Source: Treponema sp. UBA7590
Lineage (GTDB): Bacteria > Spirochaetota > Spirochaetia > Treponematales > Treponemataceae
Assembly: GCA_002478955.1 (NCBI GenBank)
Contig: DLKK01000075.1
Location: 1-14,775, forward strand
Direction: 5' to 3'
DNA: 14,775 nt
Shown here: positions 5,769 to 13,421 of the stretch, one piece after another
Layout of the letters: each line of letters opens with the position of its first letter
Position numbering within the stretch: the first letter of the stretch is position 1
The notes under the pieces: generated by a model
What the model saw: the letters and a program-made list of their open reading frames with translations, nothing else
Told to the model about the DNA's origin: nothing
Databases searched by the model: none
Position numbers and translations under genes: made by a program

Positions 5769-6152
5769 CTAAAATCCCATGAGTTTTTGCCAGCCGGGCA
5801 TAAAAAAATCCTCCACAACCGAAAGGCAGTGCTCGGTTTCCGCCTGCGTGTAGTCGTGGATGACCGGCTCGAGCATTGCGGTGTACGCCGCGCTCAGAAT
5901 CGTGTGCATTTCTTTTTCACTCACCTCCACAACCTTGTTTCCGCGCGACTTTAGAAAATCCAGAACTTTCAGCATTTCCTTCTGGTCCTCGTTCACCATA
6001 TCGTGCAGAAAATTTTCGTAGCATGTTCCTTCTGCCTTTGTAAGGATCAGAGCGAAATCCTTGCGGTGCGGATAAATAATTTCGCGAATCATGTCGATGT
6101 CGTTGTTTTTCATCAGCTCGGCGACGGAAACTTTTTCGGTGTTGCCGCTCAC
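5769..6152 (-). pseudogene. TetR/AcrR-family regulator, C-terminal ligand domain only
   Basis: The sequence (IREIIYPHRKDFALILTKAEGT, then YENFLHD, HTILSAAY and a final FFMPGWQKLMGF) matches the C-terminal effector-binding domain of TetR-family repressors. These normally start with a 50-60 residue helix-turn-helix that is absent here. An in-frame TGA lies just upstream of the GTG at 6152, and within 20 bases another gene fragment begins in the opposite direction, so the 5' third appears to have been removed at a junction near 6165. Without the DNA-binding domain it cannot act as a repressor. Recognition of the domain is by pattern only. A short intact product expressed from GTG remains possible but has no clear ribosome binding site. 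Confidence 0.6.
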
Positions 6153-6168
6153 ATAAACAGGATTTCAA

Positions 6169-6405
6169 ATGTTTAAGATAATCTTTACAGATTCGTATGA
6201 AGCGCGGGCTAAAAAGTTCCTAAAAAAACATCCTAATTTGAAAAATTTCTTTAAGAGCGAACTTGGCTTAGGGATTGTAGTGGGCGCGAAGCGCGTGTTT
6301 TTTGCTTGCAAAAAATACCGGCCGCAAGGCGAGCGAAGCGGGAGCCACGAAAAGCCCGACGGCATTGGATGGAGTGAAACGAAGGCAATGCCGGAAGCTC
6401 CGTAA
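6169..6405 (+). pseudogene. RelE-family toxin 5' fragment running into a repeat
   Basis: The first 32 residues (MFKIIFTDSYEARAKKFLKK, then HPNLKNFF) look like the N-terminus of a RelE/YafQ-type toxin. At about 6264 the sequence becomes the 139-bp interspersed repeat, and the remaining frame to the stop at 6405 (GLGIVVGAKRVFFACKK and onward) is just translated repeat. The toxin's catalytic C-terminal half is not found after the repeat, so this is truncation rather than simple interruption. It stands head to head with the TetR fragment, suggesting that a rearrangement joined two broken genes. Confidence 0.55.
6264..6402 (+). repeat. 139-bp interspersed repeat, copy B, inside the relE fragment
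   Basis: It shares the start TGGCTTAGGG and the end ATGCCGGAAGC with copy A (5543-5680). It contains GCGC-GAA-GCGC (6284-6294), TTTTTTGC/GCAAAAAA (6298-6315) and several GAGCGAAGCG turns; d(GCGAAGC) is known to form unusually stable mini-hairpins. Confidence 0.65.
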
Positions 6406-6421
6406 AATTTTTCTTTTTTTC

Positions 6422-6451
6422 TTGCCTTTACAAAGTTTTTACAAATATAAT
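6422..6451 (+). promoter_or_regulatory. Probable promoter of the dehydrogenase gene
   Basis: A perfect -10 TATAAT at 6446-6451 with a partial -35 TTGCCT (6422-6427) and an 18-bp spacer, about 48 bases before the start codon. Confidence 0.5.
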
Positions 6452-6498
6452 ATATAGAAGAAAATTGTTTATTTTCAGAATAATTAGATGGAGATATT

Positions 6499-7299
6499 AT
6501 GGGATTTTTGAAAGATAAAGTTGCAATTATCACTGGCGGCGGAAAAGCTGTTTTGAGTGATGGAAGTTGCGGCTCAATTGGATATGGGATCGCGACTGCT
6601 TATGCAAAAGAAGGCGCAAATCTTGTTTTGACAGGCAGAAATCTGCAAAAACTGAACGATGCGAAGTCTGATTTGGAATCAAAATATGGAATAAATGTGT
6701 TTGCTGTCCAGGCGGATGTAAATGCTGGTGCTGACAATGAATCGGTTGTGAATGGCGTTGTAAAACAGGCGGTTGACGTTTTTGGAAGAATCGATGTTCT
6801 TATAAACAACGCGCAGGCTTCTGCTTCTGGCGTTACGCTTGCGGAACACACAACTGAACAATTCAATCTTGCGCTTTATTCGGGTTTGTATGCGGCGTTC
6901 TACTACATGAAGGCGTGCTACCCTTACCTGAAAGAAACAAAAGGTTCGGTGATAAATTTTGCTTCCGGCGCAGGGCTTTTTGGAAACTACGGACAGTGCG
7001 CTTATGCTGCCGCAAAAGAAGGAATCCGCGGACTTTCGCGCGTTGCCGCAACAGAATGGGCAGCCGATGGAATCAATGTGAATATAATCTGCCCTCTTGC
7101 CTGGACAGCCCAGCTTGAAAAATTCCAGCAGGCTTACCCTGACGCATTCAAGGCGAACGTAAAAACTCCTCCGATGGGACACTTTGGCGATGTTGAAAAA
7201 GAAATCGGCCGAGTTTGCGTTCAGCTTGCTTCCCCAGACTTTAAATACATGAGCGGTGAAACAATCACGCTTGAAGGCGGAATGGGACAAAGACCGTAG
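6499..7299 (+). CDS. Short-chain dehydrogenase/reductase (SDR), FabG-like
   Basis: A classical SDR of 266 residues, a little longer than the usual 250. The Rossmann glycine motif lies at 13-30 (TGGGKAV...GSIGYG) with an insertion of about eight residues between the two glycine groups. Arg47 after beta-2 favours NADP(H). Asp73, NNA at 103-105, and the catalytic Ser156, Tyr169 and Lys173 (YAAAK) are all present, and a C-terminal SGETITLEGGMG closes the fold. It should reduce or oxidise a carbonyl/alcohol in the cytosol; the substrate cannot be read from sequence. The ATG at 6499 has GGAG five bases upstream. The gene is monocistronic, with its own promoter and a good terminator, and is the only intact metabolic gene in the window. 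Confidence 0.9.
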   Translation: MGFLKDKVAIITGGGKAVLSDGSCGSIGYGIATAYAKEGANLVLTGRNLQKLNDAKSDLESKYGINVFAVQADVNAGADNESVVNGVVKQAVDVFGRIDVLINNAQASASGVTLAEHTTEQFNLALYSGLYAAFYYMKACYPYLKETKGSVINFASGAGLFGNYGQCAYAAAKEGIRGLSRVAATEWAADGINVNIICPLAWTAQLEKFQQAYPDAFKANVKTPPMGHFGDVEKEIGRVCVQLASPDFKYMSGETITLEGGMGQRP

Positions 7300-7311
7300 G
7301 GAATCTGAAAA

Positions 7312-7352
7312 TGCCCGGTTCTTTCTAAAGGTGGTGGAACTGGGTGTTTTTT
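7312..7352 (+). terminator. Intrinsic terminator after the SDR gene
   Basis: CCCGGTTC (7314-7321) pairs with GAACTGGG (7337-7344) with one G-T wobble, followed by TGTTTTTT. Confidence 0.8.
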
Positions 7353-7470
7353 CATTTTTTCAATAGATAATTCACATTTATTTAAGTGCAATGCTTAAGC
7401 AACTGCCAAACTAAAATCCAAGCTGATTGAAACTGCAAATATTCTGCAAAGAAAATTCTTAAATCACAGG

Positions 7471-7646
7471 CAAACTGTATAGCAACTACAGCCTAACTGT
7501 ATAACCGCCCCAGACAAACTGTATAAGCGGCACAATCAAACTGGTGCGACGGTACAACTTGTCTGGGGCGTAAGCCCAATCAGGTTGGGGCGCTTATACA
7601 GGCAACCTGGGCAATATGTACAGACAGAATGGGATATGGAAAATAG
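7471..7646 (+). repeat. Degenerate tandem array, strict 22-nt period, eight units
   Basis: Units start at 7471, 7493, 7515, 7537, 7559, 7581, 7603 and 7625. Bases 6-7 are TG in all eight. Units mostly begin CAAACTGTATA or a variant and end ACA plus two bases. The first three are the best conserved (CAAACTGTATA twice, CTAACTGTATA once). Two perfect inverted repeats cross one another: CCCCAGACAA (7508-7517) with TTGTCTGGGG (7557-7566), and CTGTATAAGCG (7519-7529) with CGCTTATACAG (7591-7601). The period is not a multiple of three, so it is not a protein repeat. Outside the array I see nothing convincing in 7353-7894. Confidence 0.65.
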
Positions 7647-7894
7647 CAAAAAAGCATGCAACAGTACTTTGCTGGAATATCATGTTATGGACGAGCTTCC
7701 GTTCTCAAACGAAAACGGAATTGTAAGGAGAAATATAAGGGAATGGGTTTTGGATATGTAAATTTCTAGACATCAATGATTAAAAACAATTCAATATTAA
7801 GAAGAAATTTTAAAGGAAAACCAATTGATTAAATAATTCTATTTTATTGGTCAAATTGCAAATACTCAAGTTCAACAAAAATGACTGTTTCAAC

Positions 7895-9265
7895 TTATAG
7901 TCGCCAATTTTCAATCATCTCCGCAAGCTCACTTTGCAGCTTACGGCATTCTCTATTTCCGTTTTCCAGCAAAAACTTTGTGTCCATTGTTACCGCGTGG
8001 ATTATGTGGTAATTCTTGCTGCCGTCATGCCAGTCACTTGCTGCGTTTCCGATGTATTGCAGTTTTTCTTCTATGTTATTAGCCGGCAAAATGAACACAT
8101 TGAAAATATCACTGGGATTGAACCGGTATTTTTCGCGATTTTTTGAGTCATAACTTTTTATGCTGGAATCTATGTACTGAGCATAGGTAATCTGCTTTTG
8201 GATTGAATCAGTTCCTGGAATCGAGCCGTGAAGCAAAACGCTTTCATTTTCACTCTCGTCTTCTTCAAAATCCAGCTTGCGGAGCATTGTGTAGCTGTAA
8301 TATTTTGAATCGATGATGAAACATTTTCGCCTGCTTTTCGCCAAAGGATTTTCTGACGACGAAGTTTCTGCAATCATAATTGTGTCAGGCCTTAAAGGAG
8401 AATTTTTCCGTGGTTCTCCGTCCGTAAAATTCCATCTTGACGCAGGATAAAAATATTTTTCTTTTTCAGTTTGCCCGACAGTTCCAAAAACTGAATCGAC
8501 CAGACTTTCCCAGACAACTTGAAAACAGTTTGTTCCGTAGCTCGCTTCCTTTGTCTCGCTTTCAGAATCAAAATTGTTTATAAAATCAAGCAGGTTGCCA
8601 AAAAGCTCAACGCTGGACTCAAGATAAGTCGAGTCGAGTTTTTCCTGCAGAACCTGGGCATAGTATTTTCTGTTCCTTGAAATATCATATTCATCAAGCA
8701 AGCCTTTTTCAGGAACATACGGAGAATAAAGAAAGCCGAAAATCTCAAAGCACTTGTGAACACAGTATTTGTGAATCTCGGTTACAAGATGGTTTTCTTG
8801 AATGCGGTTCTTGCGGATAATAAAATTCAAAAATGCGATTCCTCTTTCCGAAACCGCAGGCTTAACGCTTTTTATTGTGCGGGTCCAGCTGATTTTTCCA
8901 CCGCCGGATTTCGTGTGCAAAATTTCTTTTTCAGTATAATAAGTGCCTCTGTCCAAAAAATCTTCTATTATAAAGAACATGGACTTTACAGGAAAATCGT
9001 TTTTTATCTCGCCGTTCAGGATTGAAACCCGCTCGCCATTTTTATTTGAAGTGCAAAGATGAATTGATTTTATCAGGTTCAAGATTTGCGCGCGCTCTTC
9101 CTTTTTGATTTTTGAAGAAACCAAAACCGAAGCTTCAAGAGAGTAGCCCATCGGAAAAGTTACAGAACGCTCCGACTGCGTGATTTTTATCCCGACAAAG
9201 TCGCTTCCGCTCTGCGCAGTTTTTAGAGAAATCTGAATTTCTTTAGATGAAGATTTTTCCGGCAT
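7895..9265 (-). CDS. LlaJI-family restriction endonuclease (McrC-like partner)
   Basis: This is the nuclease subunit of an LlaJI/McrBC-like restriction system. The PD-(D/E)xK core is visible: Asp294 in LRPDTIMI, then Asp319 and Lys321 in CFIIDSKYYSY. It is followed by the family's signature SIPGTDSIQKQITYAQY (348-364). The N-terminal 250 residues carry no motif I recognise and probably bind the AAA partner. At 456 residues it is the expected size. It is the last gene of a four-gene operon, 19 bases after the McrB-like gene. By analogy with R2.LlaJI and McrC it should cut unmethylated target DNA only when driven by the NTPase. GC is about 42 percent, clearly higher than in the methyltransferase genes. 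No convincing terminator follows. Confidence 0.85.
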   Translation of the reverse strand: MPEKSSSKEIQISLKTAQSGSDFVGIKITQSERSVTFPMGYSLEASVLVSSKIKKEERAQILNLIKSIHLCTSNKNGERVSILNGEIKNDFPVKSMFFIIEDFLDRGTYYTEKEILHTKSGGGKISWTRTIKSVKPAVSERGIAFLNFIIRKNRIQENHLVTEIHKYCVHKCFEIFGFLYSPYVPEKGLLDEYDISRNRKYYAQVLQEKLDSTYLESSVELFGNLLDFINNFDSESETKEASYGTNCFQVVWESLVDSVFGTVGQTEKEKYFYPASRWNFTDGEPRKNSPLRPDTIMIAETSSSENPLAKSRRKCFIIDSKYYSYTMLRKLDFEEDESENESVLLHGSIPGTDSIQKQITYAQYIDSSIKSYDSKNREKYRFNPSDIFNVFILPANNIEEKLQYIGNAASDWHDGSKNYHIIHAVTMDTKFLLENGNRECRKLQSELAEMIENWRL

Positions 9266-9284
9266 AGAATTTAGATTTTTTTAT

Positions 9285-10877
9285 CTATTCAGACTGCGGA
9301 GGTTGTTCTGAAGGTTCGGGCAATGGACTGTTGCTTTGCTTTAGTGCCGTGACAAAATCTGAGGAAAAGCATTTTTCAAAGGCGTCTGTGCCTTTGAAGT
9401 TCTCGATTAAATCTTCAAAGCTATTTATTTCTATATCACTAGAACATTTAAAAATATCCTTATCACGTTTAAATACATCATGCCAAAGATATTTTAAAAC
9501 CTTGTCCGCAAAATCTTTTGCTGTGATTCCGTTAAAATCTCTGCTCTTTTTTATAAAGAAAAGTCCGAGCTGCTTGTCTTCCGCGTTTAAGAATCCGCTT
9601 CCAATGATTTCCTCGTTGATAAGATTTCTGAAATTTCCCCAGTAAATGCCGGTCTCGCCAATTTTTAGATTGAACTGGCTGCGATGCGCCTTATTTTTTG
9701 AATCTTCCTTATTTGGAATATACTCGCTCAAAAAACGACGGTTGAATGCGTTGTCCAAAGTGAACACATTCTGGTCATTCGTGTTCATTGTTGCATAAAT
9801 CGAAAGATTCGGCGGAAGGCGGATTCCTGTATTTCTTGAAAACGGCTTGCTTCCGTCTGGATGATTTACACTTTCGGCACTGTATGGATGAGAATCCGAA
9901 TATTTTTCTTCCCAAAACTCATATTCAGAGGCAATATAAAAATTAATGTCGTCATTATTGACAGGCGAGCAGCTCCAGCCGTTATCGTCTCTATCAAGAA
10001 GCTGAAACAAGTCTCCAAAAATCGCGGCGGCATTTCCTCGGTTTATTTCTTCAACCAAAAGATAATACTGATGATTTTTGTCCCGCAAGGCACGGCGCAA
10101 AATTGTTGTGAACGGGCCAGGCTTAAAACTATATTCAATCACAGACTTTTTATTTTCGCCATCGCCGGTTTCCTTCATTTTTGGAATTATCTGCCCGATA
10201 AAATCAGAGTTCGTATAATCGGGATGAAACACAACTTTCTGCTTTTGATATTCAGACGCGCCAGAAGTTTTTTCATTGTCAATTTTGTAAGATTTGCCGC
10301 TGCCGGGAACTCCATAGAAAACAATTTGCTCGTATTGCTCGGCAGGCTTTGTGGCTTTTAGGGAAGAAGGTTGTTCTGGTTCTATATTTTCTTTTCCTAT
10401 AATACTTACAACAGGCTCAATTATTATTTCTCTATTATCTTTTATAAAATTTAATACAGAATTTTCTCCGATTAAAAAATCTCGAATAATAAAATTCTTT
10501 GCACCGTCCACTCTATAAAGGTAATATCGAGTTGTACTTTCATCATTAATTCTAAGTTTTAGCTTATATTTAATCTCTTCTTTCTCACCAAAAGTTTCTA
10601 TGATTTCATTATAATTTGCTTCAAAAAAATCAGATGTAAAATCAGCTTTTTGAGAGCCATTTCTATAATAATATAATGGAAGATTTGAAATTATTTTGGA
10701 AAAAGCAAGCAAAAAATCTCTTTTTCTAAGAATGACTGTAATAACATCTCCATTTTGCTTTGCTCCTAAAAAGTCAAAGATTTCTTTTGAGATATTTACG
10801 CTAGTTTCCTTTGAAAGATTTTCTGAAAATTTGTATTTTGCATTTTGATTTTTTATATGCCATTCAATTTTTTCCAT
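9285..10877 (-). CDS. McrB-like AAA+ NTPase subunit of the restriction system
   Basis: This is the motor subunit. Walker A is GVPGSGKS (189-196), Walker B is LLVEEINRG (273-281), and the McrB-type MNTND motif (364-368) is followed by the arginine-containing FNRRF (378-382). McrB proteins hydrolyse GTP to translocate DNA and activate the McrC nuclease; LlaJI R1 is the close functional parallel. Residues 1-165 form a separate N-terminal domain that in this family reads the DNA target. The ATG at 10877 is 5 bases after the stop of the upstream methyltransferase, which supplies AGGAG as ribosome binding site. Composition is split: bases 10381-10860 (N-terminal domain) are about 25 percent GC by hand count, while 10081-10380 are about 43 percent. 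The break falls in the linker before the AAA domain. Confidence 0.88.
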   Translation of the reverse strand: MEKIEWHIKNQNAKYKFSENLSKETSVNISKEIFDFLGAKQNGDVITVILRKRDFLLAFSKIISNLPLYYYRNGSQKADFTSDFFEANYNEIIETFGEKEEIKYKLKLRINDESTTRYYLYRVDGAKNFIIRDFLIGENSVLNFIKDNREIIIEPVVSIIGKENIEPEQPSSLKATKPAEQYEQIVFYGVPGSGKSYKIDNEKTSGASEYQKQKVVFHPDYTNSDFIGQIIPKMKETGDGENKKSVIEYSFKPGPFTTILRRALRDKNHQYYLLVEEINRGNAAAIFGDLFQLLDRDDNGWSCSPVNNDDINFYIASEYEFWEEKYSDSHPYSAESVNHPDGSKPFSRNTGIRLPPNLSIYATMNTNDQNVFTLDNAFNRRFLSEYIPNKEDSKNKAHRSQFNLKIGETGIYWGNFRNLINEEIIGSGFLNAEDKQLGLFFIKKSRDFNGITAKDFADKVLKYLWHDVFKRDKDIFKCSSDIEINSFEDLIENFKGTDAFEKCFSSDFVTALKQSNSPLPEPSEQPPQSE

Positions 10878-10882
10878 ATTTT

Positions 10883-11968
10883 CTACACTCCTAATTTTTG
10901 ATTAACAAATAAGTAATAGATGATGGCGTAAATAACATTTACACTAACCGCATTTCCAGCTTCTTTATATAAAGCACTATCAGAAATTTTTAATTCACGA
11001 GGCTTTCTACAAAAATCTTTTGGAAAACCTTGCAAATTAAAAGCTTCTTCTGGTGTTAGTTTTCTTATGTGATGAGTTGCCTCTTCTTCTTTTGTATATT
11101 TATGTTTAAGATACAAAAGAGGGTCATTTGAAGTTATGAATTCCTGACTGAAATAATTATCTTGGCAAGCTCTGTGCATTTTGTGCATAGTCGCACATAA
11201 AGGCCTTGCTGTTAAAAGATTGATTTTTGAATTCGATTTAAATCCAGCTGTTCCGTTTGATAAAATAGTAGGCTTTAATCTTTCACTTAAAAAATATTTT
11301 TCTGGAACTTCCTTACACAAAACGTCAAGTGTTGTTCTTTGTTTATAGATTGATTTAAAATCGTCTATATGAGCATCAAAAACTTGCTTTATTCTTTCTG
11401 CTGAAAAATCAAAATTTTCTGGTAATTTTTTTGTTGTTGCAAATATAATGATTCGATTGCGTTTCTGAGCTAGTGCAAAATTTTCAGTATTAAAAATGCT
11501 TGAGAAAAAAGAATAGCCAAGATTTTCCAAATGCCTTTTTATAGTGCTAAAAGTATTTCCTTTATCATGCGTATAAAGATTTTTTACATTCTCTAAAATC
11601 ACAAAAGGAATTTGTTCTCCCTGCTCCTTTTTTACACGTAGAATTTTTTCAATCTCAAAAAACATAGTTCCACGAGTATCAGAAAAACCTTTTTGTTCAC
11701 CCATCATGCTGAACGGTTGGCAAGGGAAACCGCCTGTAAGTAAATCAAAATGAAGATTTTTTATATTTTCTGCATTTGAATTAAATGAAACTATATCTCC
11801 CATTTCAATTTCATCAGCAGTATCATAATTGGCTTTATAAGTCGCAATCGCATTTTTTTCGATTTCAGAAAAAGCAACACATTCAAAAGAAATTCCAAAA
11901 TCCTTTTGTATTAAATTTAACGCCTGCCTAAATCCGCCAATTCCTGAAAAAAGTTCAACGTGCCTCAT
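10883..11968 (-). CDS. DNA cytosine-5 methyltransferase, second of the pair
   Basis: A 361-residue C5-methyltransferase using S-adenosylmethionine. Motif I is ELFSGIGGF (5-13), motif IV is GGFPCQPFS with catalytic Cys83, motif VI is ENV (126-128), motif VIII is QKRNR (168-172), then a target-recognition region and motif X (KEAGNAVSVNVIYAI) at the C-terminus. It overlaps the preceding methyltransferase by ATGA, so the two are translationally coupled. Two C5-methyltransferases next to McrB-like and LlaJI-like genes match the LlaJI layout, where the site is asymmetric and each enzyme protects one strand. The actual target sequence cannot be read here. GC is about 31 percent. Confidence 0.92.
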   Translation of the reverse strand: MRHVELFSGIGGFRQALNLIQKDFGISFECVAFSEIEKNAIATYKANYDTADEIEMGDIVSFNSNAENIKNLHFDLLTGGFPCQPFSMMGEQKGFSDTRGTMFFEIEKILRVKKEQGEQIPFVILENVKNLYTHDKGNTFSTIKRHLENLGYSFFSSIFNTENFALAQKRNRIIIFATTKKLPENFDFSAERIKQVFDAHIDDFKSIYKQRTTLDVLCKEVPEKYFLSERLKPTILSNGTAGFKSNSKINLLTARPLCATMHKMHRACQDNYFSQEFITSNDPLLYLKHKYTKEEEATHHIRKLTPEEAFNLQGFPKDFCRKPRELKISDSALYKEAGNAVSVNVIYAIIYYLFVNQKLGV

Positions 11969-13179
11969 AGGAATTTTGCAATTCCTTTGCCAATTGCATA
12001 GGCAAGCTTTACAGGAACAGCGTTTCCTATTTGCGCATACCAGCTATTTTGAGAACCGTAGAAAACATAATCATCTGGAAATGTTTGAATTCGTGCTGCT
12101 TCTCTTGGAGTTAGACCACGAGCGTACCATGGATGAATGTACATATTGCAGTCAAAACGCATATGAGAAGTTATTGTTTTGCAGACTTTATCTTCTTCGA
12201 GCTTGAAATACTTATCTTTAAAAATGTCATTACGGCTTTTATATGGCATGATGTCCTCGATGGACTCATGCAAAGAATTTGCCCCCTGAGGAAGCCGACT
12301 ATAAATTTCTATATCACGAGGATTGTTATAACGATTTTTATGGTTATAAAGTTTTTCAATTTTTCTATTGCCATTTATGAAGCAATAAAAATCATTTCTC
12401 TTATACGCAAAATCACATTCTGTATAACCGCTGTCATCATCTTCAATATTATTTTTGCCTTTGACTTTTTTAATTCCAAGTTTTGGAAGTCCTTCAAGGG
12501 CATTTTTTAAAACAAAAGGCTTTTTCTTATTCTTGAAGATTTCATAAAAAACTGTCTCTGGAGAAATTCCAAGTCTGTTTCCAATGACAATGAATCTCTC
12601 CCTATGCTGTGGAACTCCAAAATCTTCCGCATAAAGAAGATGAGAAGAAAACTGATATTTCCTGCTGTCATCACTATTTAGATATGTTTCAAAGTTTTCT
12701 CTTATTTCCTCCCATTTGTTGCTCATCCCACGAACATTTTCCATAATGAAAAACTTTGGGCGAACAACTGAAAGAAGTTTTAGATATTCCTTGTAAAGCT
12801 GATTTCGCGGGTCATCAATAATTCTTTGACGATTTGCCATTGAGAAACCTTGACAAGGCGGTCCTCCACAAACCAAATCCGCATCTTTGAATCGTGGCAA
12901 ATATTCATCAATTTTTTCATTCAGTTTTTTTATATCGCCAACAAAATATTGCTCATCAGATAGATTTCTATTTTTTCTATATGTTTCATTAAATTGAGGA
13001 ACTATCTCATTTACAAAGATAGGCAAAAATCCAGCCTGCTCGAGACCAAGAGAAAGACCGCCAGCCCCTGCAAATAAATCTATGAATGTAAAAGGTGATT
13101 TTCCCTGCTCATTTAAACGAGCGTTTTTTGGGACAACTTTTGTTGTATTCTCTTTGTTTATATTTTTCTCAATGGACAT
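11965..13179 (-). CDS. DNA cytosine-5 methyltransferase, first gene of the restriction operon
   Basis: A 404-residue C5-methyltransferase. A charged N-terminal extension of about 30 residues precedes motif I (DLFAGAGGLSLG, FAGAGG at 36-41). Motif IV is GGPPCQGFS with catalytic Cys109, motif VI is ENV (147-149), motif VIII is PQHRERFIVIG, and motifs IX-X end the protein (LTPREAARIQTFP, then QIGNAVPVKLAYAIG). The ATG at 13179 has AGGA six bases upstream. It heads the operon methyltransferase, methyltransferase, AAA motor, nuclease, so protection is made before restriction. It differs widely from the second methyltransferase, so the pair is not a recent duplication. GC is about 31 percent, below that of the nuclease genes. 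Confidence 0.92.
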   Translation of the reverse strand: MSIEKNINKENTTKVVPKNARLNEQGKSPFTFIDLFAGAGGLSLGLEQAGFLPIFVNEIVPQFNETYRKNRNLSDEQYFVGDIKKLNEKIDEYLPRFKDADLVCGGPPCQGFSMANRQRIIDDPRNQLYKEYLKLLSVVRPKFFIMENVRGMSNKWEEIRENFETYLNSDDSRKYQFSSHLLYAEDFGVPQHRERFIVIGNRLGISPETVFYEIFKNKKKPFVLKNALEGLPKLGIKKVKGKNNIEDDDSGYTECDFAYKRNDFYCFINGNRKIEKLYNHKNRYNNPRDIEIYSRLPQGANSLHESIEDIMPYKSRNDIFKDKYFKLEEDKVCKTITSHMRFDCNMYIHPWYARGLTPREAARIQTFPDDYVFYGSQNSWYAQIGNAVPVKLAYAIGKGIAKFL

Positions 13180-13249
13180 TTTTGTTCCTATAGAATCTGA
13201 TACATAAAAATGCAGTCAGCGTCATATTTTGGTTTTATATGGGAATAAA

Positions 13250-13420
13250 TTATTTTTCCGTCTTTGCTTTTCGTTCATCTGCACGCTTCTTTTCGTAAGC
13301 AGCAACATCTTTGTCTAACTGCGTAAAGTCTGGACGAGGTGTTGATAAGATTTCTTCAAGAATGCGTTTTCCGGGAGTATTGGGAAAATTGCGCCATGAA
13401 ACAGGTTTTCCGTATGTCAT
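13250..13420 (-). CDS. Small protein of unknown function, 56 residues
   Basis: The ORF starts MTYGKPVSWRNFPNTPGKRI, contains LEEILSTPRPDFTQLDKDVA and ends in a highly charged AYEKKRADERKAKTEK tail. I do not recognise it. The middle looks helical, with a probable coiled or disordered basic C-terminus. Its ATG follows by one base the TAA that would end the out-of-frame continuation of the upstream gene (13422-13424), suggesting translational coupling. It also sits 26 bases downstream of a good promoter (13444-13472). It ends 70 bases before the first methyltransferase on the same strand and might be co-transcribed with the restriction operon, but it has no helix-turn-helix and is not a recognisable controller protein. 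Confidence 0.55.
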   Translation of the reverse strand: MTYGKPVSWRNFPNTPGKRILEEILSTPRPDFTQLDKDVAAYEKKRADERKAKTEK

Positions 13421-13421
13421 T

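Noticed and set aside
6600..7290. Long minus-strand frames opposite the SDR gene
   Set aside because: They are antisense shadows of a clearly conserved SDR and have Cys/Ser/Arg-rich composition without motifs.
7471..7646. CRISPR array
   Set aside because: The 22-nt units are contiguous and degenerate, with no constant repeat alternating with unique spacers and no cas genes nearby.
7483..7761. Open frame through the 22-nt array ending in a 41-codon ORF (ATG 7636)
   Set aside because: No ribosome binding site, the 22-nt period shifts frame from unit to unit, and the peptide is not recognisable; it is better explained as non-coding repeat sequence.
7868..7898. Terminator of the restriction operon (AAGTT..AAC / GTT..AACTT)
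   Set aside because: The stem is weak and interrupted, overlaps the stop codon and has no T-run on the minus strand.
13250..13420. Restriction-system controller (C) protein
   Set aside because: The 56-residue protein has no helix-turn-helix and no C-box-like palindrome precedes the methyltransferase gene.
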